In this document: piece after piece, positions 22,614 through 33,458 of the stretch
Position numbering within the stretch: position 1 is the stretch's first letter
Layout of the letters: each line of letters starts with the position of its first letter
Source of the DNA: Eutypella sp. D-1
Lineage: Eukaryota > Ascomycota > Sordariomycetes > Xylariales > Diatrypaceae
DNA: 64,000 nucleotides
Assembly (NCBI GenBank): GCA_023313575.1
Contig: JAJTTP010000020.1
Coordinates: forward strand, 434,001 to 498,000
Direction of reading: 5' to 3'
Program-made: the position numbers and the translations under genes
Notes under the pieces: model-generated
What the model was told of the DNA's origin: nothing
What the model saw: only the letters and a program-made list of their open reading frames with translations
Database searches by the model: none

Positions 22614-23554
22614 ATGAAAGTCTTCTCTGCCCTCACGGCCGTCGCAGTGATCGCCCGAGTCCAGGGACATGGCGGTGTCTACAATTACACGATCGATGGG
22701 GTCGACTACCCAGGCCACTTCCCTTGGTTTCCTGAGGAAGGTCAGGAGTCCGTGCAACGACGGTGGTGGCCCGATCCCATCTACCAAGTGACCCATCCGA
22801 ACCTCGCCTGTAATAGGGGCAACCCTGCCGCCACCCGTATTACGAAGCTGCATGCCCCCGCCCGCGCCGGCAGCAACGTCACGGCATACTGGGAGTCACC
22901 GGAATGCCCGGAAGACCCACCCGTGCCGTACCCAAGCCATGCACCGAATCCCGAGTATGGTGACTATGAGCCGCCGATGAAGTGCCTCGGCCCGGCATAT
23001 GACTGGGTTCACTCATATGGGCCGATCTTCGTGTACATGGCGGATTGTCAGGGCCCGTGCGACGAGTGGGACGGCACGGGGAGGCGATGGTTTAAGATCT
23101 GGGAGACGGGGTACTCCAAGCGTGGGTGGCCGGAGACTCATCTGCTTGACGAGGACGAGCCCCTCGCCAATTGGAACGTATGGAGACAGTACCAACTCAT
23201 CCACGCCGGCTTCGACGTCACGATTCCGAAGGACCTAAAACCCGGCAACTACCTCATCCGCCACGAGGCTTGGAACCTCGAGGCCAGCTGGCAGTCGTTT
23301 CCGGCCTGCGCGCAACTGGAAGTCAGCGGCAGTGGGACCAAAACGCCTAGTGAAGAGTACCTGGTCCAGTTTCCCGGTGCGTATACGGAGGACGAGCCTG
23401 GCGTCTGGATCGGCGGGAAAATCTGGAACGTAAACTACGGACACAAGTGGATGGTGAGTCTGGTTTCGCACGCTTTGCGGACTGACCTGAGCGCTGACAT
23501 CTATAGAACTATACTATGCCCGGCCCGAAAGTGTGGGTGCCAGAGGAGAATTGA
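22614..23554 (+). CDS. AA9-family lytic polysaccharide monooxygenase-like protein
   Basis: 295 aa; exons 22614-23453 and 23507-23554 (53-bp intron, GTGAGT...TATAG). AA9 enzymes are secreted copper enzymes that oxidatively cleave cellulose or hemicellulose. The signal peptide MKVFSALTAVAVIARVQG is cut to expose His as residue 1 (HGGVYNY), the N-terminal copper brace. Further AA9 landmarks are YDWVHSYGPIFVYMADC (second-His region), NYLIRHEAW, WQSFPACAQLEV, and the C-terminal NYTMPGPKVW supplied by the last exon. Two departures: the usual axial Tyr in QxYPxC is Phe here (QSFPAC), and the second His stands three residues before the Gly-Pro (HSYGP) instead of the common two (HxGP). No CBM1 domain is present. 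Family membership is firm; full activity is uncertain because of these changes. Confidence 0.88.
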
Positions 23555-24344
23555 CAGTGAGGGGGGTCCGATAAGCAGCAATTTCCTGGATGGGCTGGGT
23601 GGACCGCTCCACGCATCACGCATGCACTGTCTTTTGCGTAGGATAATGCACCTTTACGCCTACTATGGCCTGTGCTTGGACGCTGCTATTCGAGGACGTC
23701 TTATTTTGTTGCATGTTTATATAACTGGGAGATTCTGTCAAGCTTATTTATAACGTGGGTTCTGTAATATCACTGATATGGAGTGCCCAGGTTGATAATC
23801 AGATAGTGGCCCCAATGAAGTCGCCCTATTAATCCTGGATACCCAATGTAAATATGTGCATGGGTACTATACCTGGCTAAGCCTTATTGCTGACGGGGAT
23901 ATTAGTATATAATATAGGGCTCTATAAATAGTGCCTTCCAAACTAAGAAGGTAAATAACCTGATGGTTATAGGGAGTAATGTCGCATAGGCTCCAGTTTT
24001 GTACCGGAATATGCCGCCACCAATGTATGCAATAGTTATATTCTTCGAAATGATCATGATCTGCATCTCATTTACGGGCGTGGTACCCCTTTCGTATTCT
24101 TATAACTGCCTATGTAATTTTCTACATAGCACACTTCACGGTACTGAGGATCACAAAACTAAATTATGTTGGCGAAAGAAATATATATGTAAACGGAGTG
24201 CTTTCACTTGATTACCTTTGTCCGATGTACGAATACACATGCTGATCTATACACACTACTTGCCTCGACAGAGTATAACACGTCTCCTCCCTTAAACATT
24301 AGCTTTAGCCCACAATTCCACCGCGCACTCGTATTTTTGGCGCG
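23555..24344. other. Intergenic region
   Basis: Nothing coding is recognised between the AA9 and 2EXR genes. It contains the AA9 3' UTR and the promoter of the next gene. AT-rich, with no long repeats. Confidence 0.55.
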
Positions 24345-25556
24345 ATGGAGAGTAATATGAAGATATCGATTCCACCTCACCTTCAAATCATCAATCCCAA
24401 TCCCGCCGACCAGGTCGCGGTCTCGAAATTCACGCTTTTTTCTCAATTGCCACCGGAGATCCGTGTCAAGATATGGAAGGCTTCGCTGCAGCGCGAGCGC
24501 ATCATCAGGTTACGCCTCATCAGCAGCCATCTCATGGAGCTCCTCATTGCTCAAGAGGACGATACCACAAAACTTCCCGACATGCAGAAGGGCTACTGTG
24601 CCATCGCTGTGGGCTGCCAGTTATTCAGCAAACTGCTGCGGGTCAATAGCGAGGCAAGACAGGCCGCCCTGGCCTTCTACAGAATTCATCTCCCGGCCAG
24701 GCTTACCAGTCACGCGAGGGAGACACCAGCTACTTGGATGCCTGGCACGCTCCACATTAACCCGGAGTTCGATATCCTCCGCATCGACCAAGATACTCCC
24801 GAGCTAGTGGGTCTACTACATGACTTGAAGACCACTTACGATCCCCGAGGAATTGGACTCCTTAATCTCGCTGTGGATATTAACGGATTGAATGGTTGCT
24901 GTGGCTTACACGGGATTGAGTCCTCAACTCACTCTCCCGCTACCGTAACAAGCTTTGTAGAGACGCTAGCACAGCTTCGGGCGGTTTACTTCGTCTCCGA
25001 TGTGCACGTTGGGCGTCAACCCGTCCAACAATGGTGCTGGCCGGAATCGGATAACCCAACTTTCAACCGCTCTTTCCCGATATCGGCAATGGGCGCACCC
25101 TTCGAGCGCATAGCTTGCGATCCGCGCGCTGTAGCTCGCGACTTGAAACGCGTGTTCGCGTGCCAGGACCCCAAAGATATGCTGCAGTCATGGCTGCGAC
25201 TGCTAGAGAAGTGGGGTGTCCCGACTGATCAGGTTGTCGAGTATCGATTTCTCCTGACCTTCATCCCGGGACACGGGAAGCAGGTCTACGACCGCCGAGA
25301 CGCGCAAGAATTCCTGCGCAGAGAAGACGAGATGTGGCAGGGTACGAACAGAGACAAGTACATAGGTCCCTTCTCCAATCTCTTCAAGAAGCAGCCGGCC
25401 GGGGCGGACATCTTCGGGGACGACCTCGAGAACGCGGTAAAGCCCGCCTTCGGCTTCTGGCTATTTCCTATAAACAAGAACGGCGTGCCTATAAACGGCC
25501 ACGTACTGGACTTGTCAGAATATTCGCCAGAACTTGGTTTGCAGATATTGGCATGA
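24345..25556 (+). CDS. 2EXR-domain protein
   Basis: 403 aa in a single exon. The N-terminal part contains FTLFSQLPPEIRVKIWKASL (about 28-47), the F-box-like 2EXR signature that is greatly expanded in filamentous ascomycetes, followed by KLLRVNSEARQAALAFYR (about 100-117), another hallmark of the family. The rest (HINPEFDILRI, then a long C-terminal region) also fits. Molecular function is unknown for the family; roles in protein-protein interaction or ubiquitin ligase complexes are guesses. No signal peptide or membrane segment. An alternative in-frame Met lies four codons downstream. Confidence 0.85.
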   Translation: MESNMKISIPPHLQIINPNPADQVAVSKFTLFSQLPPEIRVKIWKASLQRERIIRLRLISSHLMELLIAQEDDTTKLPDMQKGYCAIAVGCQLFSKLLRVNSEARQAALAFYRIHLPARLTSHARETPATWMPGTLHINPEFDILRIDQDTPELVGLLHDLKTTYDPRGIGLLNLAVDINGLNGCCGLHGIESSTHSPATVTSFVETLAQLRAVYFVSDVHVGRQPVQQWCWPESDNPTFNRSFPISAMGAPFERIACDPRAVARDLKRVFACQDPKDMLQSWLRLLEKWGVPTDQVVEYRFLLTFIPGHGKQVYDRRDAQEFLRREDEMWQGTNRDKYIGPFSNLFKKQPAGADIFGDDLENAVKPAFGFWLFPINKNGVPINGHVLDLSEYSPELGLQILA

Positions 25557-26363
25557 TGTCTTTTTCAAGACCCTAGCCACCAATAGTACTCCTTCATTCG
25601 TGCCATCACCTCGCCCTGCCGGGCGTACACCACAACCCTTCTTCTTAGTGCGATTGATCCGAAGGCTTGAAGGAGAGACACGCGATCTTGATTGCGTCAT
25701 GGACCACCGGCTCTAGGCCAATGAAGCCGTGATGTGTGCGGACGCTCGAACATGGCAGGCGATAAGGCAACCTCAACCAGTGACTATACGCTCATCCATG
25801 CTTAGATATGATGTTCGCGACTAGCTAATTGGCCAGACAAGCAGTACGATCTCTAATCGTAGACCGTATGCGCTTGCCCATGGAGGTGTGTGATTTTGAA
25901 ATCAAGTCTGAGACCACGAGGGACGATCACCTTAGTAGATCGTAGGAGTCGTAACTTGCCTTGAGCTTGCTTAGTTGGTTAAGATGCTCGTGAAACATCG
26001 ATGATTTCCTCTCAAACCCAATCGTTAACCTACGGAAGTGCTGCGGATTGACGATAGCTTTCCGAGTAATTGAAACATGCGCAGGCTGGCAGGGAGCCTC
26101 CTAAGGCTGAAAGGATATGATTATCACTACTGTACATAGAATGTCTCAAAAATGTGACGTAGAAGTACTCAGTCATGGCTTCGTCAAGAATCCATTATTG
26201 TCGATAAGAGACATCGATATTCGAGGATAGATATAAAAGGGGGTTGGGAGGTGCAGGAACTTACGTGCGTTCATGGTTCGCCGTGCCGAGTAGTCGTCTA
26301 CCTTTATACCCATACACCCATCAAGTGCACACGTCGTGAGCTGAGTGAAGTAAACAAGCTATC
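25557..26363. other. Intergenic region with TATA box
   Basis: No gene seen. TATAAAA at 26232-26238 is the best core promoter in the window, about 130 bp upstream of the small secreted protein gene at 26364. Confidence 0.55.
26232..26238 (+). promoter_or_regulatory. TATA box of small secreted protein gene
   Basis: Perfect TATAAAA, 126 bp before the ATG at 26364, in the position expected of a strongly inducible fungal promoter. Confidence 0.55.
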
Positions 26364-26773
26364 ATGAAGATCATTTTCCTTTTTAGATTCTTCGCCATGG
26401 CGGCGGCGGCGATGGCCCAGAAGGACTGCTATAACCAGTATGTACCAAGGCATAATAACTTGCGTCATGCCGGGACCGGCCTGCATCCCAAACGAACGAG
26501 ATCACCTGAAAGTATCCCGCTAACATACCATGATAAAGTGCCGACCCAAACGAGGGGATCGGAAACTACTGCTTTTGTGAGTCTGACCGTAAGTAAACAC
26601 CACACCTACTTACCCAAACCCCTTCCAAATGGTCCCGTCTCGGCCGGTCTCCGAAGTACGCAAGATTCGATGCTGACGGAGCATTACTAGAGCAATGCTA
26701 CAGCAACGGTAATCGGACGGAGGGAGATGGCGTTTGTGACCCGCCTGGAGTGCGCATCAACTGCCCTGCATGA
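26364..26773 (+). CDS. Small secreted cysteine-rich protein (six Cys in mature part)
   Basis: 68 aa from three exons: 26364-26437, 26539-26588 and 26691-26773. Donors are GTATGT and GTAAGT. A GCTAACAT branch site precedes the first acceptor and GCTGACG the second, and all phases join. Signal peptide MKIIFLFRFFAMAAAAMAQ, then a ~49-residue mature peptide with six Cys: KDCYN, GNYCFCESD, QQCYSN, GVCDPP and INCPA. This suggests three disulfides. One possible N-glycosylation site (NRT) is present. The compact Cys pattern recalls small fungal secreted effectors or antimicrobial peptides, but no named family was recognised. A good TATA box lies 130 bp upstream. The unspliced frame (to 26690) hides the protein. 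Confidence 0.75.
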
Positions 26774-27125
26774 GCGGACCGTGATGGCATGGGAGCCATA
26801 GAGCTGCCGGAGGGAAATGGATACGCTGGCCTATGCTGGCTACTACTGTTGGGAGGGATGCTTAGAAAATGTTGTATGAGAGTCAATGTAGAAAATATGG
26901 GATGGTAATATAATCCTGGACTGAATTAAGACGAGCATATTGCTGTATTTGCTCATGCTGCATAGACCAAATAAACCCAAGTCCCCCCTCTTCGGCCCGG
27001 TGCCTTCCTGCGCCCCAAACGCCAGTGCTATGGTATCTCAAATATCAAATGCAGTTCTAATGCAATTCTAATGCATGCTCTCAAACTCAACCGACATATG
27101 CACATCCCAAACTTCCTCCAATAAT
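26774..27125. other. Short intergenic region between convergent genes
   Basis: Contains 3' UTRs of the secreted-protein gene (+) and the transporter (-). Nothing else seen. Confidence 0.6.
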
Positions 27126-28514
27126 TCAATTCTGTCTTTTCACAGCCCTAAAGACGAGCCACACGGTAACGAACAGAAAACCAGCCGCGACGAGCAGCAG
27201 ATCAGCAGTGAAGCCTATGACGCCAGTCCATTTCATGGGACCCTTGCCGTCCTCTCCGCCAAGTATGACGCCAGCGATTGGAGTTCCGACGAGCAGAGCG
27301 AGGCCGGCAGCAAAGCATGCCATGCCCAGGCGGGCACCGACCTTTCCCATGTCGCGGGGGTCGGTAAGGGCGAAGGTGCCAGCGGACTGCATGCCGACGA
27401 CGCCGCCAGAGATGGCGCCGTAGAGGACGGCGAAGACGACGAGCGCAGGGAAGGAGTCCCCGACGCCAAGCCAACCGAAGGCCAACGCCGCGCACGCCAG
27501 CGCGCTAGTCGCCATCACGAGTACTGGCTGTCTTGTCCGGTCCGCGATCCATGGCGGAACGACACGCCCCACTGCGCTACCTGCGTTCATGATGGCTACC
27601 ATGTACGAAGCTGGGAAGGACGCGGTGCCTGTCCAGGATGCCCCGGCCGCCGCGGGGCGCGCCAGGCCGCGATCGACGGCGAATAGCTCGATGTAGAAGA
27701 AAGGGATATAGAGAGCGACGAAGGCGAAGAAGCCGCCGATGACGAAAGTCATGAAGGGGAGATCGCGGAAGGCAGCGGGGTCGATGATGATGCGGCGGCG
27801 CTGCTGCTTCTCCTGCTGTGTTGGTGGCAGTCGTGCGCGTAGAAAGGCGAGGGGCACGGCAGAGATGGCGAGTAGGATGAGGGCGATGACGCGCGTGGCC
27901 CAGGCTGCACCGACGCGGGGCTGTAGGGCACTGAAGACAATGGGGAGCACGATTCCGGCGACGGGAGAGCCCATGGAGACGACGCCGGAGGCAAGTGCGC
28001 GACGGCGCGAGAAATACTGCGCAATGACGGCGCTGCAGGGGCCGAAGACAAGGCCGCAGCCGAGACCAATGCAGACGCCTTGTGCCAGGACGACCTGCCA
28101 GAAGCGGACGCAGAAGGAGGTGGCGAGCTGGCCGGCAACGACGAGGGACAGGCCGCTCCACAGCAGGTGGCGGAAATAGCCGGCGTCGAAGAGCGGGCCG
28201 GACACGACACCGCAGCAAAGCAGCAGCGCCCCCTGGATCGAACCCACCCACGAGATAGCCGACGCTGAGACCCCTTCTAGCGTCGCCTCGTAGTAAGCTT
28301 GGTAAACTCCGAAGCTGTTGACCAGCCCGAAGGTGCAGAAGAGCACGCACCAGCTGCCCAGCACCTGCACCCAGGCCACGAGGCCGCCGTCCGCCGGCGG
28401 CGCCTGTATCGTTGTGTCCGGCTCGAGCGTGCCCGCTAATTTCGGCTCCGTTGGTGTGGAGGCGCCCGTGGTAGGCGCGGAGTCTGGCTCCGTCAAAACT
28501 TCTGTCCTAGTCAT
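27126..28514 (-). CDS. MFS transporter, monocarboxylate-transporter (MCT/SLC16-like) type
   Basis: 462 aa, single exon. A ~45-residue polar cytosolic N-terminus leads into DGGLVAWVQVLGSW (TM1), the typical opening of fungal MCT-like permeases, with GLVNSFGVYQAYYE after it. About twelve hydrophobic segments follow in two bundles of six, split by a basic loop (QQEKQQRRRI, near 240-250). FSRRRALASGVVSMGSP in the middle is another family motif. Substrate cannot be told; relatives include riboflavin, carboxylate and esterified-siderophore carriers. The start is the ATG at 28514; the open frame extends two codons upstream through a GTG. The next minus-strand gene upstream is the lactone oxidase. 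Confidence 0.88.
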   Translation of the reverse strand: MTRTEVLTEPDSAPTTGASTPTEPKLAGTLEPDTTIQAPPADGGLVAWVQVLGSWCVLFCTFGLVNSFGVYQAYYEATLEGVSASAISWVGSIQGALLLCCGVVSGPLFDAGYFRHLLWSGLSLVVAGQLATSFCVRFWQVVLAQGVCIGLGCGLVFGPCSAVIAQYFSRRRALASGVVSMGSPVAGIVLPIVFSALQPRVGAAWATRVIALILLAISAVPLAFLRARLPPTQQEKQQRRRIIIDPAAFRDLPFMTFVIGGFFAFVALYIPFFYIELFAVDRGLARPAAAGASWTGTASFPASYMVAIMNAGSAVGRVVPPWIADRTRQPVLVMATSALACAALAFGWLGVGDSFPALVVFAVLYGAISGGVVGMQSAGTFALTDPRDMGKVGARLGMACFAAGLALLVGTPIAGVILGGEDGKGPMKWTGVIGFTADLLLVAAGFLFVTVWLVFRAVKRQN

Positions 28515-30017
28515 AATCACGATGTGTCCAGGTCAAGATGGTGGTGATGATGTTTATCGAAAGCAAATGCGAAACAGCACAAAAAAAGGCACTGCTGTTC
28601 TGAATGGAAAAGTGTATCTCAAGTCTAGAGCCTCTATCCCGGCTAACTAATAGCGAATATGAAATAACCACGAAGATATGTTCCTACATTTTCTTTCAGG
28701 CTGTGCTCCCTTTTAAGGGACGCAGGACGAGGCGAGTCCATAGTAGAATTGGACTACCGAGTCAAGTTCCGAGCAAACTCACGCATATAAGAAGAGTATG
28801 GTACGTCCCAGACTCACCGGTAAGCATTACCGTCAGTTATACCGTACTCTCTCTGACCCGCCTGTCCGCTTCCCCCACGTCATAAAAAGCGCGGGTGTGG
28901 CCCTCGTCATTCGACAGGCCATAGTGCATGGCTGCCCGAGTTCGGTGGTAGACTTTCCCCAGGCTGTTCCCTTGGCGGGCTGAGAAAGAGAAAATCGTCT
29001 CATCATGGGACGACCGGAACCTTTTTTTTACTATGGGACCCGAAGCCTCGCGCCGGCTCCGCCCCATAGTTATTTATTTCCAAGGCTTATTTCGGGCTAT
29101 TTAACGGCCGGGTCAACTTAAGTGCTAGAACGCGAACCGCGAAGGTACCAGCCAGGTCCCAACGCGTAGGCTTCCACATAGCTATTCCATCAAGTGATGT
29201 GCTTTTGAAGCTGAAGCAGTTCTATTGTCTCGACGACATCGATGTGTTAGCTTCACCGAAAGGCTTCATGTTGTAGCTTGTAACGGATGAGATGCGACGA
29301 TGGCAAGTTGGCACTCGATACAACCGTATCTTCTTATCTTATTACTGGTGGAGTCGTGCGGCGAACTAGATATGGGGCTATCGTCGGTTTCCATTGGTCG
29401 GGTTGTTATTTCTCCCTAGTGCCAATTGTTATCGACCGGACAGCCTAACAGCCTCCGATAGGGATTATATTCCCCCTCCCAGCTTTGTATAGGGCAGCGA
29501 ACAGAGGAGGCTCTGCATACGAAGGACCTAACTATCTCTGTGCCTTGTCTTAAATAGGGCGGTTTTGAAAGGGCGGTAAAGCGCGCAAAGGAGAATTCTA
29601 TTTATGGCTGAGTACACTAGCTGACTGGCTACTAGAGTATGTGTCCGGATCCGTTGTGAGACATCAGGTTCTCAGATCCACGTAGGGCGACGAAGAAGAT
29701 GTTAGTACGGCTGTCTTGCCAACTGTACTCATGACATTCATTGAAATATAAATAATGCAGTGACCCTGTTCAACAATAGGTGCGCAAGTGATATTCAGTC
29801 AACGTGGCACGTTTTAGGGTGCTGAATGGGTAGTTGGTGACAGAATAGAAGCTTTAGCAGGAGACGCTGAAAATTTACATCCATTCAGAATAATATGCTT
29901 AAGTAGGGAGACTCCATAGGTAGCATGATCCGTGCATAAAGCCTAATAGCTTCTCTAGTCGAACATCCATCGTCATAAAGCCAAACGCCCCGGACAAAGC
30001 GAGGCACTATTTCAACA
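28515..30017. other. Intergenic region upstream of the MFS gene
   Basis: No gene recognised. The part next to 28514 should hold the transporter promoter. The open frames on both strands near 28600-29070 have no domain or signal peptide. Confidence 0.55.
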
Positions 30018-31670
30018 TCACCTGGCTTCATTCAGCTTCTCCATGACCCAGTCGCCGACCTTTTCGTTGACACGGTCGAGGCGAGACGGGCGATCGGGGA
30101 TGGGGCCGTAGTCGCCAGAAATATGGATGCCACCACTAACAAAGTCCTTCTGACGTTTGATCTCGAGCTCCTCGAGCGGCAGCAGGGGGTTGTCGGCGCC
30201 GAGCACGTGGCGGCGATGCCAAGGACCGGCGAACATGCCCTCAGGGTCGGCGCGCTGGCGCACACTACGCCATGCCTCCAGGTCAGCACCATACATGCGC
30301 TCGATCTTCCCGCCATCCGTCTCGAAGTTCTTGGCCCAATGTGGCCTTCCGCCCAGATCCAGCATTAACCATTCAAACGCCTCGTAGTACCGCGCCCGGC
30401 ACGGAGGGTCCGTGTGGTACGGTCGGTACAGCGTCGCGTTTAGGTATAGCGTCGGCCCGTCTGTTACTGTAGGGTCCAGGTACGGCCGCGGCGTCAGAGA
30501 CGTTGTGTTCGCCGCCGACGTGTCCGACACGCGCACCTCCACCGGTGCGTGCACGTACAAGCCCTCGGCTGGGAACGGGATATTGTGCGGCACGTAGTCG
30601 CGGTCGCCGGGCTTGAGGTGGTTGAGCCAACTGCTGAGGCGGCGCAGCGCCTCGGGACCCTTGTGCAGCGGGAGGGCCCACTCGTTGACGTATTGCGAGT
30701 ACAGGCAGTTCATCAGCAGCGCCTTCCTGCTGGGCTGCACGGCCTCCGCGGCCGTCCCGTTCGTGAACCCATACTGCATGCCGAACGTGAACCACTCGAC
30801 CCAGGGTAGCACACGTGGGAACCACTGGCCCAGGTACAGCAGGTTGTGGTAGACGTAGTAGCCTAGCGCGCCATCGCCGTAGAAGGACGTCGGGGGGTCG
30901 AAATATGGCTCTGTCGTCTTCTCTGCTGACCACGTAACGGCTCGTCGCGTGTAGGGAAACCACCACACGCGGACGTACTCGGCGTGAGTCCATAAGTCTT
31001 TCGCCCAACGGTTAAACATTTCTGCATCAGAGTCGATGACCTGCTTCCAGTACAGTGAGAATGCGGGGACAGCGCGGAACGTGACCTCGCTGATGATGCC
31101 GAGGGCGCCAAGGGAGATCAGCGCAGCGCGGAAGAGCTCCGGGTCCTCCGTGGACGAACAAGATCGCGTGGTTCCATCGGCCAGTGTAATGCGTAGATGC
31201 GGAATGTTCTCCGACATGAGGCCGTGTCGCAGGCTGGATCCGTGAGTACCGGTGGAAATAGCCCCCGCAATCGACTGTTGGTTAATGCTGCCCAGATTCG
31301 GCATCGCGAGCCCGTGCCGGTCCAGCTCCTCACATAACTGGTAGAGCCGGATTCCTGACTGTGCGACCACCAGGCCCGTCTCCTTATTGATGTCCAATAC
31401 ACGGTTATAATTGTCGAGATTAACCAGCCAGGACGAGGTGCAGGTCAAGGTGCTGGGGGAGTGGCCGGCTCCGGTCGTGGTAATGCGGCGGCGACATTTA
31501 CCGGCGAGTTTGATGATTTTCTCGATTTCCGAGAGGGACTCGGGAAGGAGGTAGAGTTCCGGGCGTGACAGGAATGTCTTGGCCCATGTGGTGTGAGTGT
31601 GATAGGTCTTGGCACGGAACGGGATGCCGTCATCGCACTTGGAGAGTTCGGTAGTGATTATGGGGTCCAT
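30018..31670 (-). CDS. alo1: D-arabinono-1,4-lactone oxidase
   Basis: 550 aa, single exon, starting at the ATG 31668-31670 (AAGATGG context, MDPII); an open frame continues 23 codons further upstream. The enzyme makes D-erythroascorbate, the fungal vitamin C analogue, from D-arabinono-1,4-lactone, usually in the mitochondrial membrane. VAO-type FAD-binding domain near the N-terminus: LPESLSEIEKI, ITTTGAGHSPS with the His that binds FAD covalently in this family, LVNLDNYNRVL, and GSINQQSIAGAISTGTHGSS. The C-terminal ALO domain includes WVEWFTFGMQYGF and ends with the family motif HWAK (RPHWAKNF) and a tail reaching ADPEGMFAGPW. Length is close to the yeast enzyme. No lesion seen. Confidence 0.93.
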   Translation of the reverse strand: MDPIITTELSKCDDGIPFRAKTYHTHTTWAKTFLSRPELYLLPESLSEIEKIIKLAGKCRRRITTTGAGHSPSTLTCTSSWLVNLDNYNRVLDINKETGLVVAQSGIRLYQLCEELDRHGLAMPNLGSINQQSIAGAISTGTHGSSLRHGLMSENIPHLRITLADGTTRSCSSTEDPELFRAALISLGALGIISEVTFRAVPAFSLYWKQVIDSDAEMFNRWAKDLWTHAEYVRVWWFPYTRRAVTWSAEKTTEPYFDPPTSFYGDGALGYYVYHNLLYLGQWFPRVLPWVEWFTFGMQYGFTNGTAAEAVQPSRKALLMNCLYSQYVNEWALPLHKGPEALRRLSSWLNHLKPGDRDYVPHNIPFPAEGLYVHAPVEVRVSDTSAANTTSLTPRPYLDPTVTDGPTLYLNATLYRPYHTDPPCRARYYEAFEWLMLDLGGRPHWAKNFETDGGKIERMYGADLEAWRSVRQRADPEGMFAGPWHRRHVLGADNPLLPLEELEIKRQKDFVSGGIHISGDYGPIPDRPSRLDRVNEKVGDWVMEKLNEAR

Positions 31671-33458
31671 CTTGAATGGTGTGATATGTGAGGAACAGGT
31701 GCGATACGAGATGTAAGAGGATGGCACGTAAAGAATCAACTAATGCCTCCTCCTATGATCTGTTCAGTGAAAAGGTATGTTGCCCGACAGGTCCGGATCG
31801 ATGGATCGATCGTCAGCGTCACCAATTTTGTTTGCGACACGATCAGATCCCGCCCTCCCTCAAAAGCCGATAGTGCAATAATACATTCTACGTCCAATTA
31901 GGCACCAACATTGAGTAAAAGGTTCGTGCGGGAGAACAATTTCGTAGTTACAGAAAAGATACAGGCAGAAGTGAGCAATAATCCCGCTCATCCCTAGCAA
32001 AATACAAGGTAGGAAGAGGCTAGGAGGTAACGTAGGAGATCCGGTAACGAGCCCAGCCCTAGACTAAGAAATTAGCAAGACAGCCAGCCCTTAGCAGAGA
32101 AGACTCAGAAATTCTGGCGGCGGGGTGTCATGTCTCGGCCCCTCCCTTAAGTTGGGTTGTAGATCAAACGGGGTTTGAATTGCCTGCATAAACTTTAGTT
32201 CACACGGCATTGGGTAGCGCCATTACTAGATCCTGGTTGCCGGTTATGATTGGTTCGTCTGGATGGCGTTCTCCCGAGAAGCAGTCACGTTTGTTCATCC
32301 GATAAGACACGGGTTATCACCAGCTAGCCTATCATCTTTGACCGACCACTTTTGCAGGCCCAAATCTCAAGAAACGGCGTGACGGCGTCAGGGTGCGCCT
32401 AGATAGTAGGGTGTATTTGTGCCGCATTTGTGGCTCCATTCTAGATCTGGCTAACCGGATTATTACTAGAGGGTAGTAATTGCCGCGGGCTTATATATAG
32501 TTAAACGCGACGTTTTGATCCTAATTATGTGTGATTCTAGGTCTCAAAAATAATACTCTGTCCGTCGCGCAGATCTTAGGTATCTACATCGCTATGCTTC
32601 ATACAAATCACCTTTGCGATGGCGGTTGGAATTTGAAAGAGGACTAGATCCTATTGGACGTACCTCCCCCGTCGCGATTGTTATATGAAGAGCATCCCTT
32701 ATTCTAGATCCCTGTGTGCATTAGGCCACCTAAAGAAGTGCTTTAGCTTGGCAAACCACTGGTCACGTCATTGATCGCTATCTGGGAAGTAATACCGTAA
32801 CAGGCCAATATAGCTGCAACCTGTGGTTGCGGGCAGTCCTCTGTCATGAGATGCATACGGACCGATCCGCTGTGGGCCCATCGCGTATGATTTACAGCAT
32901 AAGGAGACCTGGTAACAAGAGACAACGGTGCCGCGGTTCCTCCTGGGCACGCGCAAGGAGCTTGAAACCGGAAAATACAGAGATGAGAACCAATCAGACC
33001 TCATGCCACATAGCGGGGAGTCAATGGGGCTGAGACTACGATATGCCGTACATATATAGACATGATGTGCGGGGCGTTCTACCCCCTTTTACCCCTATTC
33101 GTAACGAGCTAGCTACTATCTAGTTACTTGTAATACCTAGCACCAAGGATTCAACCACTACCACTACTCCAACACGTAGATCGACTGTTTGACCAAAATT
33201 TTCACATCGACGTATTCCATCTTGGGCGGCTTCTTCCCGTCGCGTGCATCTATGAGAAATCTCTACATAGGTTCATAGCATGAATCTGAGGCCATCTGGA
33301 ATTCGCCTGAGTGGGAATTGGTGACGATGGGCATGTCCACTACGCCGATTATCACTTTCACTGCCCGCTTCAGAGGGCTGGATATCTTAGAGAGCTTTAC
33401 TATACGTATCAGTATACGTGGTTGTTTATTAAACATGGAAAATCTAACAACCGCTGCC
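31671..33458. other. Intergenic region with LTR-like fragment
   Basis: No gene recognised. The first few hundred bases upstream of 31670 should be the lactone oxidase promoter. An LTR-like fragment lies at 33081-33105. The rest is AT-rich unique sequence. Confidence 0.55.
33081..33105 (-). repeat. LTR-end-like fragment, inverted partner of 21733-21756
   Basis: On the minus strand it reads GTTACGAATAGGGGTAAAAG followed by GGGGT, nearly identical to the copy at 21733. The shared length is ~24 bp; similarity beyond that is weak. Confidence 0.55.

Noticed and set aside
27075..28350. Long frames on the plus strand and other minus frames within the MFS gene
   Set aside because: Shadows of the transporter, which has a clear MCT-like transmembrane pattern in its own frame.
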